This document shows positions 44,529-55,835 of a stretch of DNA of 64,000 bases, piece after piece. The stretch is taken from NCBI GenBank assembly GCA_002049455.2, contig KV918794.1, forward strand, positions 1 through 64,000, in the 5' to 3' direction. The DNA is from Porphyra umbilicalis. Lineage: Eukaryota > Rhodophyta > Bangiophyceae > Bangiales > Bangiaceae. The notes beneath the pieces were generated by a model that saw only the letters and a list, made by a program, of their open reading frames with translations, did no database searches and was not told the DNA's origin. Made by a program: the position numbers and the translations under genes. The first letter of the stretch is position 1, and each line of letters begins with the position of its first letter.

Positions 44529-44858
44529 CTAGACTGCCATCACGGCCGCGAGCAGTTTCTGGGCGGCCACCGCGCACTCGACACACGCGAGGACGTCGAT
44601 GAGCGCCACACCCTGGCTGTCGCGGGCGGAGAGGTACACGTACAGGTCCCACGCGGCGGCAGCGGCGGGTGACGAGGTTGGAGGCGTCACCATGTGGGCG
44701 GGACACTTGCCAGGGGCACCCGTACGGATCTGCGCCACCGACTCGAGCGGAACAGGCATCATCGCCGCCGCCTCATACTCCACTGAGGTCGACATGATGC
44801 CGCAGACAGTGTCGCAGTCGCCAACGTACTCGCCATTAAATACGGCTCTGGCTGTCAA
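44529..44858 (-). CDS. Hypothetical small protein, uncertain
   Basis: A 109-residue frame of ordinary composition: MTARAVFNGEYVGDCDTVCG..., ending WDLYVYLSARDSQGVALIDV and CVECAVAAQKLLAAVMAV. Four cysteines are spread along it. I recognise no family. The sequence just upstream (TTGACAG before CCAGAGCC) could be a splice acceptor, so this may be the last exon of a leftward gene whose earlier exons I cannot place. Confidence 0.35.
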   Translation of the reverse strand: MTARAVFNGEYVGDCDTVCGIMSTSVEYEAAAMMPVPLESVAQIRTGAPGKCPAHMVTPPTSSPAAAAAWDLYVYLSARDSQGVALIDVLACVECAVAAQKLLAAVMAV

Positions 44859-45831
44859 CGATTTGCCCCCGTAACCTTACGTGAACGGATTTCCCGTCGG
44901 TCGGGGGGGGGGCCACATGGACGCTTCCAGATCGCCAAACGCCGCTTCCGGAGCGGGCGCGGCAGACGCACCGCCCCTGAGCTTCCACTCCGGCGGCGTG
45001 CGGCGGCCGCAGCGCCACGCTGGCGGCACCCACCGGCGCCCGCCACCCATGGCTCGCCGCGCCCTCTGTGGACGGCGACGACGCAGCGCCCCCCCTGGCG
45101 GCCTTGGCGGCCGGGGCGTGCGGGCGCCACGTCACCCCCCCCGCCGACATCCAGACGCTCATCAATTCGAGCAGTAGCCTCCCGCCCCCTTGCGCCCTCC
45201 GCACAGCCGCCTGCAGCGCGGCCGCGCCATGAGGCGCCGTCTCCCCTCGCCCCGCCGCAACGGCTCGGGGCCGACCAGCGGGCGACGCACACGCACGCGG
45301 CCGAGGGCGCGCGCTGCGTGACCTCCCCCCCCGGTGCGGGGAACAGCGACGGGTGGACGGGCGGGGCGGCGCGGACGGAGGGCGACGGCGTCAAGGGCGT
45401 AAGAGGGGTGGGCTTTGCTGCTCGCCACCTCCCCCTCCATGCCCCTTAACGTCCTTTGCTTCTCGCGGCCCCTGTCCTTCCCTCGGTTTGTTACCTCGCA
45501 ACCCTCTGGGCCGAGAATATTGGCATGTGCCTCTACTTCTTCCGGCCGGTCGGGACGTGCGGCTACACCCACATGTACCCGCAAGTACCCAATGTGTATA
45601 CGACCGCGGCCACGACAGGCTCCGCACTCGGCACAGGCGAGCGCCGCGCGCGACGTACAGTGGCGCATTCGGACGCGTACAAAACCGGCTAGACGTGGAG
45701 CGCTTCTCCCATTGCGCTCGGTCCCCACGCTTTACTTATCCGCTTTGCTGTTTACCCTCGCTTTGTCGGCTTTGCTGGCTCGGGTTCCGGCGTATGGATC
45801 CCCACGCTCATGCAAATGGTAAAACACTACG
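44859..45831. other. Region without an assignable gene
   Basis: Several short frames exist. The most protein-like is on the plus strand at 45456-45692 (SVCYLATLWAENIGMCLYFF...), which could be an exon. Splice partners are not evident. About 44890-45400 is GC-rich. Confidence 0.35.
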
Positions 45832-47616
45832 TCATTGGCACAACTCTGTTCCCGGTCCTGTTCCGGTTGGAGCTGCCCACTCGACTGTCATTGCAGACGT
45901 AGTCGGTGTCGGGTGCGGCAAGCGTGACGGCCGCGGCGTTGTGGACAGCGGCTTCGGCGGCGCGCTTGAGCCACCGGCGTACCCCATGGAGCCGTCGTGC
46001 ATGTGGGTGCCCTCTTGAGCACCGTCGACGGCCGCGGCGGTGGCCGCAGCCATTGCACCATGCGCCGACGCCCCGAGGTTCAGCAGCGGCGGTGCACTGA
46101 CCATTACCCCCTCCATAGCCGTCGTCGCCCCGTTGTGGGCGTTTGACGCCACGCCCCAGCCTTGCTGCTGGACCACCGTGGCCGCGACAGCGGCAACTAC
46201 CGCGTGCTTGCTGCCTGACACTGCGGTGGTCGGCGGCGGGACAGCCACCAGCTCTACTGACGGCTCGACGCACAGCAGCGGCAAGCCGACCTGGTGCATT
46301 CAGCGTGTCGACGGCGGCATGGGCGTTCCGGCGATGTGCGGCTCGGGCTTTAGCGCGTTGAAGTGAATGGTGGTCCAGTCACTATAGTACGATGGCATCG
46401 TGTAGGCCGGCGGCGCCTGCCACGCGGCGCCTCCGACTGACAGCCAGCCGTCGGCCACATACGGATGGAGCAAGTCGCTCCCGTCATTGCCGATGAGTGG
46501 GTTCGTGCGAACTGGGGCGTCACACGGGATGGGAGGCAACGGGGAGCGGAGCGGGCAATTCATGACATCTGGCTCCGCCTCGGCGCCCTTGGCGAACATC
46601 CGACGGCGGCGATCGTCAGCCCAGGCGACACCGGCTTGGTAGGCACCTTGGATGCTGCCGACGTGGTCAAGCAAGCCACCATCAATGTGGTGGTGGTAGG
46701 CGCTGCTCATCATGTCGTTGCCGACGCTGGTGCGGCTGCGCGTGTAGCTGCCGCCGCCGTTGTTGCCTTGGCCACCATCGTGGCCAGCGTCATAGCCAGC
46801 GTCGGGCTCTCCGATGTCCGACTCAAGGTCGCTGTCGACCGCGTCGCCGCCCGACGCACCACCACCACCACCGCGGCCACCTCCCTTGGACCCCATGTCG
46901 TCGTCTTTGCCATTATCGTCCTGATTGCCCTTGTCATCCTTGGTGCCCTCGTCGTCCTCGTGATACTTGTCATCCTCGCCGTCCTTGTCGTTGCCCTCCT
47001 CCTCCTCTTTCTCCTTCTCGTCCGGCGCCTCATCCTCCTCTTCCTTGTCAGAACCAGACTCAACGCCACTCTCGCAGTCCCCGTCGCTCCCCGAGCCCGG
47101 CGAGTCTGATGACCCGCTATTGCTGTCATCTGAGTAGTCCAGGTCGGCGTCCTCGATAGGCGGCGCGTACGCGCCCAGCCTCGTCAACAGTTGGGCCGCC
47201 GACGACCGCATCGCCCGCCGCGCTGCTGGGTCAGCGGCGGGGTAGGGGGTCACCGTGCCTGTCAGCAGTGCCAAAAAGCCTGTGGGTGGCGGCAGACTGT
47301 CTTTGCTCGACGAGCCGAGAAGGCGCGGGGTCGTCAGCTGGGGTGCACCAGGTACATACTGCACGAGCAGGAGGGAGGCCGCGAGGCGGAAGTCGATGAC
47401 GGGCAGAGGGGCAGTCGTGTTGTCGGGAGTGGTGCGGCTGCCGGCGTGGTCATCACCTTTATCGTGGACCTTGCTCTTCTTGCCCTTGCCCGTCGACGCC
47501 GGAACCTTCTTCTTGGCAACTTTGGCCGGGCCCTTGCCCTTTTCGCGACCCTTGTTGCCCGCCGCCCCATTCGGCGACGAGCCGCGCCCAGAGTGCGAGG
47601 ATTTGTTGGACGGCAT
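45832..47616 (-). CDS. Acidic low-complexity protein, interrupted by an in-frame TGA
   Basis: I do not recognise this protein. From the ATG at 47616: a basic N-terminus (KGREKGKGPAKVAKKKVPAS...GKGKKSKV), a short hydrophobic globular-looking block (PLPVIDFRLAASLLLVQYV...), then a long Asp/Glu/Lys-rich tract, a Gly-rich stretch and a C-terminal part rich in Tyr, Trp and His (YYSDWTTIHFNALKPEP). The frame stops at a TGA at 46302-46300, and the very next codon is ATG in the same frame. The frame then stays open to 45832 with an Ala/Thr/Pro-rich sequence. This may be one gene with a premature stop, or two pieces. The frame is also open upstream to 47985. Confidence 0.45.
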
Positions 47617-50600
47617 GGCAAGCGCGGAAGAGACGCGCCTCCGGTAGATGGCCTTGGCAGCTCGTTTGTGGCGGCGAAAGCTTGAAGTTGACGATGTATC
47701 GACGGCGTCCGCGGCTAGTTCTGGACTCCCGTGGTATAGGCGTGGCTGGGGGGGAGGGACTGGAAACAAAGCACGGCGGGCAATGCACCAGGACACGTAA
47801 GTGGGTTGCCAAACGCTGGACTTGGAGATCACATGGCGGTGGATGAGTGCAGGGCAGTTAGAGAGCAGGCGCAGCAGGTGGTCGGTGCTCTGGTGGGTGA
47901 GGATGTGTAGCAGACCACGGGCCACTGACGTCTCTGCCCCGCCCGCCGTCTTATGTCCGCCGTCGTGTGCACACGAGGCGCTCAATCTCCCCTACGTATC
48001 TGGGCCTGTTGCTGCTGCTATCACCCGCCCGCCAGACGCGGTCACGTGTGGGGATGCAGGGTTGCGCTCGCCCAGGTGCTCTTCGCTGCAGCAGGAGCTG
48101 GGGCATGGCTTCCGTAGTAGCTTCTGGGCAGTCACGGTACCCAAGCCGAGCTGTGCCGGGCGCGTGCCGTGTCCGTGCGGATCAGCACCCTCAACGGCGT
48201 CCGCAATGGGGCTCCCGGCTCTCCCTATCCGCCACTACCTCAGCTCGCCTTCCAGGGCAGCTTCCCTGGATGCTATCGGAGCCACTGTGGCGCGGGGAGC
48301 CAGCTTGACTCCTTTCGAGGCGGCGCGACACTCCTGTTTTTGCACCTTTGTGGCGGGTGAGTGGGTAAGGGATACCGTCCCCAGCTGCCCGCCGCTGACG
48401 GCGACGTTTACTCTCCCACCCGTCGTGGTGAGGCGCACTGGGAGGGGGTGGCCCTCCTCCTAATGGGACAACTTCCACATTGGCGGCCCGGTGGGCCACC
48501 GGCGGCGATTGGTACAGTCGGCCAGCGCACGGCGCACGGGATGGGGACAAGCGCCATCCAGCGCACGCTCAACGAGTTCAACGGGAGGCGCAAGCGACTC
48601 GCTCGTGGCGTCTCGTATTAGCTCCCACCGCGACCTGGAGGCATCGTGCTTCACAGAGGGGCGCTGGGGACCACCTCGCGCGCCCTTTTTAGTGCCTCGC
48701 CGGGCCATAAACAACGCTGCATCATCGTGGCACTGGGAGCGCCGGCACACCGTCCTGGAAAAGGGCGGGATGTGTGCGCTTTCTCCGCGCGCGTGGACGG
48801 TCCCTGCCGCTGCGGATATGGCACTGCCACGCTATTCGGCGTCGCCGCCGCTGCCGCCGCCGCTGTGCTGCTCACGGCCTCAGTTGGGTGTGGCGGGATG
48901 TGGGCGAAGCCGAGGGGAGATACCGCGGGCAGCGGCATGGATCGGCCGCCCCCGCCCCGGATGGACCATCGCGACGGTTGTTCGGCGGATCAGGCGCGCC
49001 CGTTTCCCCGACGGGTAGGTGCCCCCGATCTTTATCTCTCAGTCATTTCTTCGCGCGCCGCCCCGCGGGGGATGGCACGCCACGCCCCCCGCCCCAGCCT
49101 TGTGCAGTTGGTTCCCAGGTGGGCGAGCCGGCCCGTGCCGGCTGAGTGCGAGGCGCACGCGGTTCTTTTCTTTGACTCCCGGCGTGGCGTGCCACGTCGA
49201 CGGCAGCCGCATCAATTCAAGACGCTGCCGGTCTCGCGGGGCTGCCGACGGAGCGACGCACCTTCCTGGGGCGGCCGGCGCCGCGGCAATGTCCTGAAAG
49301 TACCGTACAGCTGCTGGGGGTGTGCATTCTTCTCGGTGTTTGGGTGTCTTTCCACTCCCATTTGTTAGGCGGACCGTATCGAGACTGCGCCGCGGAGCTG
49401 TACGGCCGGCAGGGCCTTCAAAGGGTGCCGCCGCCCACGTCGACGGCCTTCGCGCCACACCAGGTACCCGCAGCGTTCTGTGTGGTGGGGCCGGCGGTGG
49501 GCAACGAGGTAACGATGTGGGGACCGATCGCCCGCAGCTCAGCGGGCGGGGTCGGCGCAACGGAAATTGCCCCGCGACGGCCGCGCGCCGTGAGGTCTTC
49601 GGTTTCTTGGCGGCAGCGCGCAGCGAGGTGGCCCTGGCTCGTAAGCAGCTACCTTGTGCCGATGCGATCCCCTCAATCGGGGTCTCGTGCCGTTTGCGTA
49701 CCCCCGCAATGATCGTTTGCGGCCGGGGCGCTCCTCGCGTATGGCGTCGCACGCTTGACGCACACTACCGGTGGGAGGAAGGAATGGCGCTTGGCGAGCT
49801 GCTGCGGTCTGATTTGCTGTAGGACGCGGCGTGATATTGGGGGCGGGCAGCGTGTGCCACGCCCATCAACCCTGTTGCCCGCTGCGCTCGGCATGCATTT
49901 CTAGGCGTCCTGCCCACTCTTTCCACGCGCGGACACGTGCTGGGTCGGGCGGGCAGACACCCTGTTTCTTGCATCCGGACGGCGGCCCGCCAGCTGCGGT
50001 CTCGTGCCCCTTTGGTCGGCTAGCGCAATAGCTGTCCCTTCGGGAAGGTGATGAAGGCAGCGTCTGGCGCGAAGAGACGCTGGGTGGCAGCCACCCTGCC
50101 CGTCGTTGCGCCCGGCACACTTGCCAACCGGGGTTTGCCCATCGGGAGCGTTTGGCTGGCCCGCCCCGCTTGTCAATCGCGAGACATCTTGAAACAAAGA
50201 GCCACGCATAAAGACATATTTTCCCGTTCCTGCTTGCCTCGTCATGCGCTGGGACCTCGGCCGGCTCTCTGCCACAGATTCTACACCGAGAAGGCATGCG
50301 TACCTCCCCTGTTGTTTCCGTCTGCAATCGCACTCCAGGTTTCCCATGTGGTCCAGCCATGGGCTTCGACGCAAGTGCGCGCCAACACTCCGGCGAGGTA
50401 CTCATGGGGGGCGCGAGCTGTCGCCCCTCTGTGGTTGCAGCTGCGTTGCTCGTGCCCACGAATCGTGCTTGAAGGAGCACGCGTGACGCAGGCTCCAAGC
50501 CTTCCTTTTGTTTAACTGTTGCAGAGATAGCCCACCCCTACTTTTCCTTTCCAGTTTCGTTCACAAGCAATATGTAACTGAATAATGCCTGTAGATCAAC

Positions 50601-51029
50601 GGTTCGATCGGTCTCGAGAGAGCTGTACACAATTAATTTCCTCAATTTCACTGGGGCTGCAACGGCTCAACAGAAAAAGGATCTCGGTCGGTCGTGGAAG
50701 GCATGTGCCCCTCGGCACCCAACCGCGCTCACGCCGACGCGTCCTTTGTCGTATAGCAGCTGCACCTCCCCTGTCCGCCGCCGCTGCCGCCACGTCAAGT
50801 AGCTTCACGCGCTGCGGTTTTCAGTCTCAGCAGTCGCGCAGCCTCCCTTCCTACGGTGACTACGTGGCTCTTGTTCCGCCGCGTCGTGCTGCCTGGCGCG
50901 ACTGCTTCTGTGCCAGACCGCTAGTGCCTCTTTGCCCTTTCCGCCTCTCTTTGTACCCTTCCCCCCATTCACCCATCGCTCTTTTCATCATTTTGAAGAG
51001 CTCGCGGTCTCCCTCTGGCCTTGGCAGCC
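47617..51029. other. Long region without an assignable gene
   Basis: Only short, broken frames are seen. The most protein-like pieces are plus strand 48220-48463 (IGATVARGASLTPFEAARHS), plus strand 48541-48621 (MGTSAIQRTLNEFNGRRKRLARGVSY) and plus strand 49640-49822 (ending MALGELLRSDLL). They may be remnants of one decayed gene or element. A minus-strand frame at 49866-50498 contains CRICGREPAEVPAHD. The last 450 bp (50580-51029) are lower-GC, C/T-rich near the end, and probably the DUF3110 promoter. Confidence 0.4.
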
Positions 51030-52279
51030 ATGGTGTCCGCGGTCGCTTTTGCCGTTGGCGTTCTGCCCCCCCTGGCGTCCGCCCCCACCCTCTTGTCGAC
51101 GGCCGCCGTCGCCGCCACCCGCCCCGCCCGCCCGCCCCTGGCCTTGCCACCCCCCAGCGGCCATCTCTCCCGCCGCTGCCGCTGGGCCGCAGCGCCGCCA
51201 CCACCCCCAACGGCGCCCGCCGGCAACGGCCTGTCAATGCGGTCGGGTGCGGGCGGGGCGGACGGCCCAACTCCGTCACCACCGCTGCCGGCCGATGACG
51301 CAGAGTCGGACGAACCAAATGCGGCGGGCAGCGACGGCAGCGGCGGCGGCCTCGATGGCGGCGGCGGCGCCTTTGTCGTCGACATGGATGCGCTGCGTCA
51401 GCGGCTGTCGTCGGCAACGGCGGCGACACGGGGCGGGTCGGACCATGGCAGCGGCGGCGGCGGCGGCGGCGGTAGCAGCGCAAGTGGCAGCACCGTTGCG
51501 GGCTCGGGGGGGTTGGCCGGCATGGGCGTCTCGGCCGAGCAGGAGGAGAGCTTCCGCGCCGCCAGGCTCCTCCACGTCATCCTCTTCCCGGCGGGCGGCC
51601 ACCCGGGTAACGCGTCGTCGGGGGACGGCCTGTACACGGTGCAAATGGGGGGGGTGAATGTGGTGTTGGCGTTTGCGGCGGGGGACGATGCCAAACGCTA
51701 CGCGTTGATGCTGCAGGCGATTGACTTTCCCGCGCCGGGAGTGCCCATGAACGTGTCGGTACGTGGTGAGTGGGGTGCCAGTGTGTTTGGCTGGGGATGG
51801 CCAGAGTCGGAGCGCTCGAGTCGCCACCACGCCGGGCCGCATGCATGGAATGCTTGACGCAAGACGGTGTCACAGTGGCACGAACGCGTGCGTGCATGCG
51901 GGCTGGCGGCATGAGCCACGAGGTGGCTGGATGGTAGCGCGTACTGACCCCCTCGATTGACGTGATTGCCTGTTTTCTTTTGATGCGCCTGCTCTTGTCC
52001 CCCCTTGCCCACGCCCTGATGACCCCGCTGCAGGCGGTGGAGCGGACAGAACTCCAATCTTTTTGCGACGAGGACGGCCACCGCCTCGGCTATGTGCCGG
52101 CTGACGCGGTGGTGACCCCCCCCGATGGCGCCGCCGCGGACGCCAAGGTGTGGTTGGAGGCCTCGTCCGATACGTCGTCGTCGACGACGACGGCGTCGGC
52201 GCCGCCACCCCCGCCACCATTGTCGCAGGAGGAGCGGGAAGTGCGGGACCGTCTTAACCGCCTGTTTGACCAGCAGTGA
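51030..52279 (+). CDS. Plastid-targeted DUF3110 protein
   Basis: DUF3110 proteins are small cyanobacterial/plastid proteins of unknown function. Exon 1 is 51030-51758 and exon 2 is 52034-52279 (324 residues), with intron GTACGT...CTGCAG, phase 0. A long N-terminal Ala/Pro/Ser-rich region looks like a transit peptide plus disordered linker. The domain reads LLHVILFPAGG, DGLYTVQMGGVNVVLAFAAG, DDAKRYALMLQAIDFPAPGVP and, across the splice, AVERTELQSFCDEDGHRLGYVPADAVVTPP. This is the family order (VxLF...GIYSLxxxGxxVVLaFexxxDAxRYAxxLEAxDFPxP...CxxxGY). A poly-Pro and charged helix RLNRLFDQQ ends it. The start is the first ATG; a TTG nine bases earlier is in frame but unlikely. Confidence 0.82.
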
Positions 52280-52651
52280 GGGAGAGGACGGTTTGGGGCG
52301 GGAGTGTGTGGTCGTGATGTACGGGCGGCTTGTGACTGGCGCCAGCGTGATTTGGACGAGGTCGATACGATTGCGTGTCGTGCACAAAAGACCCAGACCC
52401 TCACCGTCAGATTGGTGCCCTGCCGCATATGGGCTGTGCCTGTCACGAGAGCTGATGGGGAATACGGGTTAGGGGATCACGCGGGCCGGTCCACAGTGGC
52501 TGTGATACGCACACGCGCATAAAATAGCGTGTCGCACTTCTTGGCAGTCGTGCTCTAAAACAGCCTTTTCCTGAGGCTGGATGCTCCCACCCACATCTCC
52601 CCATTCACAAAAGAGGTAGTCCATCCCACACCCACGCAGCGGTCCATTTGT
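52280..52651. other. Convergent 3' intergenic region
   Basis: This lies between the DUF3110 stop and the RPS14 stop. No gene signal is seen. Confidence 0.5.
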
Positions 52652-53721
52652 CTACAAGCGACGACCGCGGCGGCCACCCTGCGTATCAAAGAAATCAAGA
52701 CAGCCGACACGCATCGATGGATCAGAGAGGTCGCAGAGTAACACATCACACGTCAGTAAACAGCAGGGAGCTGGTAGAAAGAGACACGAGGCACGCACAG
52801 TGCCACAACGTTGGACGATCCAACATGTCCGACATGTGCTACCAGAGCAAGATACGAGAACAGTCGCTGCGACACGCATCGAAACCGCCAAAACGCGGTG
52901 TCGCCCTGCAGCGACAGACGCCACCCATCCTCACAATAACGTACCTTCTTACGCGTCCCATCCGAGGCAATCGGCGTGCAGTCCTCAATCCGGCCAATCT
53001 TCAGCCCCGACCGCGCGAGCGCGCGCATAGCAGCCTGCGCACCCGGGCCCGGCGTCTTCGTCTTGTTGCCACCCGTCGCGCGCATCTTAATGTGAATGGC
53101 CGTGATGCCGAGCTCCTTAAGGCGCTCCGCCACCTTTTGCGACGCCATCATGGCGGCGTAGGGCGACGACTCGTCGCGATCGGCCTTTACCTCCATGCCA
53201 CCGGTGCGGCGGACGAGCGTCTCCCGGCCCGACAGGTCGGTGACGTGGATGAAGGTGTCGTTGAAAGAGGCATACAGGTGGCAAACGCCAAAGGCATGCT
53301 CGCCTTCCCGAAGGTTGGGGCCGAGCTTCGGCTCCTCGGGCGCGTCCGGCTTCTTCTCCTCAACGGCAGCCTAGAAAGAAAACAAAGGGCACGAGCGGAA
53401 ACAGGAGAAAGCAGCGTGCCCATGCGAGGTGGCCAAGACCAGCACACAAACAACAACGGGCAGAACAGATATAAACAAAGCGTCAGGAACAGTCGGCTCT
53501 AAGGCACGTGTCTACACGTAGACGCATCACAAGCACGAACACCGGTGCGAGCACGATAGAAGTCTAGGGCACACGCACACGGCCCTCCATGCGCTCAAAC
53601 AACGCTGGACCCGCCGCAATGTCCAGAGCCCGGGTCATGATTTCCGAAAAAGTGGTGATAGTCACATGACCACAGGACGGGACGCAAACGGATACCCCAG
53701 GCGGGATAACGGGCGTACCAT
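52652..53721 (-). CDS. RPS14: 40S ribosomal protein S14 (uS11)
   Basis: Small-subunit ribosomal protein at the platform near the mRNA exit. Three exons: 53721-53719 (only the ATG), 53370-52945 and 52678-52652, giving 151 residues, the same length as human RPS14. Intron 1 starts GTACGC directly after the ATG and ends TTTCTAG. Intron 2 starts GTACGT and ends ACGCAG. Both are phase 0. Conserved blocks are [76 protein letters not shown] and [15 protein letters not shown]. Intron 2 separates TRKK from the universal C-terminus GGRRGRRL. The one-codon first exon is inferred, because no other in-frame ATG gives the conserved N-terminus. Such an intron position is common in ribosomal protein genes. 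Confidence 0.93.
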
Positions 53722-54621
53722 GGTTGCAAGCAACAGGAAGAGGAGGAAGCAGGGGAGAGGGCAAACGATGAGGAGATGGACGACGTCGACGACTACCGAC
53801 GAAGCGGACGTCGCCGATCCCGATGCGATGGCACAGGTGCGACTGCGGTCGCCGCCAACGTCCAATTGGCAGTCAGAGACACGACCGGATGTGACATCTG
53901 AACAGGTAATTTGTTTTCAATTAACTATACTCCGCTTTCAATGGGTCGGGACGGAGGAACTTGACGACCAGGACGCGTGTCTCGTACACAGATTGCGTGG
54001 CACAGGTAAAATTCAAGTAGCACCCTTTGTATTTAGATGAGCATTGCAGCCTCAATGATGAAGCGTCGCCTGGTTTAGGATCCCACAGGAAGAGCATTCT
54101 ACCGGCTTTGTGCAGGCCAACCACTGGACCGGTGGACCCACAGGGAGCAGTATGCAGGCCTCCAGCTCGTCAGGCACTCCTTCGAGAAGTTGTGCACGCT
54201 GTTGTTGTAGACTAGCGTTGTCTCGTTGTTGGATGTGGTCCCTCCATATCCCATCTACTTCACATCTCCACTCTTTCAAGGCGAAACGACAGCCGTGCTC
54301 CGCGCCGCCTACTGGTCTTCGCCCGCACGTCGCACCCCCTGCTTCCCACCATGATGCATCGTGCGGCAGGAGCTCCGTCGGCGACCCCGCCGCCGATCAC
54401 CGCCGAGCGTCTCACGGTCCGCACTCTGCGGCTGCGCATCGACGACTGTGACACCCACTGCCTGCGGGTGTCCGTCTCAGCCTGAGGAGACGCCGCTGCT
54501 CTGAAGAGCTTGCAACCTTCCGGTCTCCGCCGGTGCGCTGCTAACCCAGAGCCCTGGGTCGTCCACGCAGGCCATGCCCATCGCCGCGTCCCCAAAACTC
54601 AGTCGAGCGGTGGCACCACCC
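53722..54621. other. Region between RPS14 and ELO genes
   Basis: No convincing ORF is seen. The first part is presumably the RPS14 promoter and 5' leader. An AT-rich patch lies at about 53907-53940 (GTAATTTGTTTTCAATTAAC). Confidence 0.45.
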
Positions 54622-55835
54622 TCAGTCCCACTTGCCCGACGTTGCCGTCCGCTCCCCTCGGTAGGCCTTACGGTAGAAGCGGAGGAAGAGCGCCAAATAC
54701 GAGGCGTTGCAAAATGCCGACACGGCCAATGCGGGCATGCCCGCGCACGACCTCGACCGGACGTGGGTGACGACCATGGGGGCGGCGAGGAGGAAGGACG
54801 CGACGAACTGGGTGATTTGGGTGCGGGTGATGAGGCGGCGGAAGGGGAGGCGGCGGCCGAGAATCTGGGAGGTGCGGGGGAGGGGGAGGATAAAGAGGAA
54901 CCCATCAGTGGAGGGAGGCAATGAGCAGAGCGCAAGTGAGAGCCAACAATGCGCATGCACAGGTTGGATACGCAGAGCAAGAAAAGAGTCAATATCAACA
55001 GCAAAGAAAAGGTACTAAGGAACAACACCCAGAAAAAAACAATGGCGCACACCACGCAGACGCGACCGAAAGCACAGCTCCCACAACGCACCGACGCCCC
55101 AAAGTAACTATACATGAGCACGTGCACGCCCGCGTTCACGGCCATCCCCACCGCCCCCAGCGTCATGCCAAACTGCAGCCACGCCCACGTCTCGCCCATC
55201 ACGCTCATGTGGTGCCACACGTGGAGGAGCGTCAGGGGCTTGCGGCGCGCGAGGAGCACAAAGGTGTCGCCGAGCTCCCAAAACTTGCTCAAATAAAAGA
55301 GGTACAGCCAGTAGCGCAGCGTCGCGAGGCGCCCATCCCCAACGCCCCCCGCCCGCGCGGGCGGGGTGCAAAACAGGTCGGCCCCGCGGCCGGCGGCGAC
55401 GAGGCGGGCGCCAGCCGTGACGACGCCGGCGAGGAGGACCGCCGACGCGGCGGCGAGCGCAAAGTTGTGGCCCGCCGCGACCGCGTCGGCGGTCGTGAGG
55501 GCCTTGCCACGCGCGTCGGTGCGGGTGCCCGCGTTGCCTGCGCGGGCACGGGCGCGGGGGGAGGACTCGACGGCCGGCGGTGGCCGCGGCGGCGGCGGGC
55601 TGAGGGCGCCGACGACAACGTAGGTGACAGCCAGCGCCGGGAGGTACACGGCCCACGCTGCCAGGATCCACCGAACGTCGGAAAGCGGGGGTCCCCCCGC
55701 CCCCTCCGTGGCGGGCGGCCACGGTGGGGCCAGCGAGACGCGCAGCGGCGCGAGCGCGTGCGCCCAAGAGGTGGAGAGGGACGGCCACGAAAAGGCGGCT
55801 GGTTGCAAAGGGAGAAAGGCGGCAGCACCCCCCAT
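54622..55835 (-). CDS. ELO-family fatty acid elongase (3-ketoacyl-CoA synthase)
   Basis: Condenses malonyl-CoA with acyl-CoA in the ER to lengthen very-long-chain or polyunsaturated fatty acids. Exon 1 is 55835-55092 and exon 2 is 54864-54622 (328 residues), with intron GTGCGT...CCCAG, phase 0. The hallmarks are in order: YLSKFWELGDTF (KxxExxDT, about residues 184-191), the catalytic HVWHH box (205-209), NAGVHVLMYSYFGA (the family NxxxHxxMYxYY segment), and after the splice RRLITRTQITQFV (TxxQxxQF). Several hydrophobic helices flank these. A Pro/Arg-rich loop between helices 1 and 2 (about residues 79-112) is longer than usual. The frame is open upstream to 56105, but ATG 55835 is preferred because a normal N-terminal helix follows. 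Substrate specificity cannot be told. Confidence 0.9.

Noticed and set aside
46465..47109. Plus-strand hydrophobic Val/Leu-rich frame resembling a membrane protein
   Set aside because: It is the complement of the Asp/Glu-rich tract of the minus-strand gene; acidic codons read backwards give Val/Leu/Ile.
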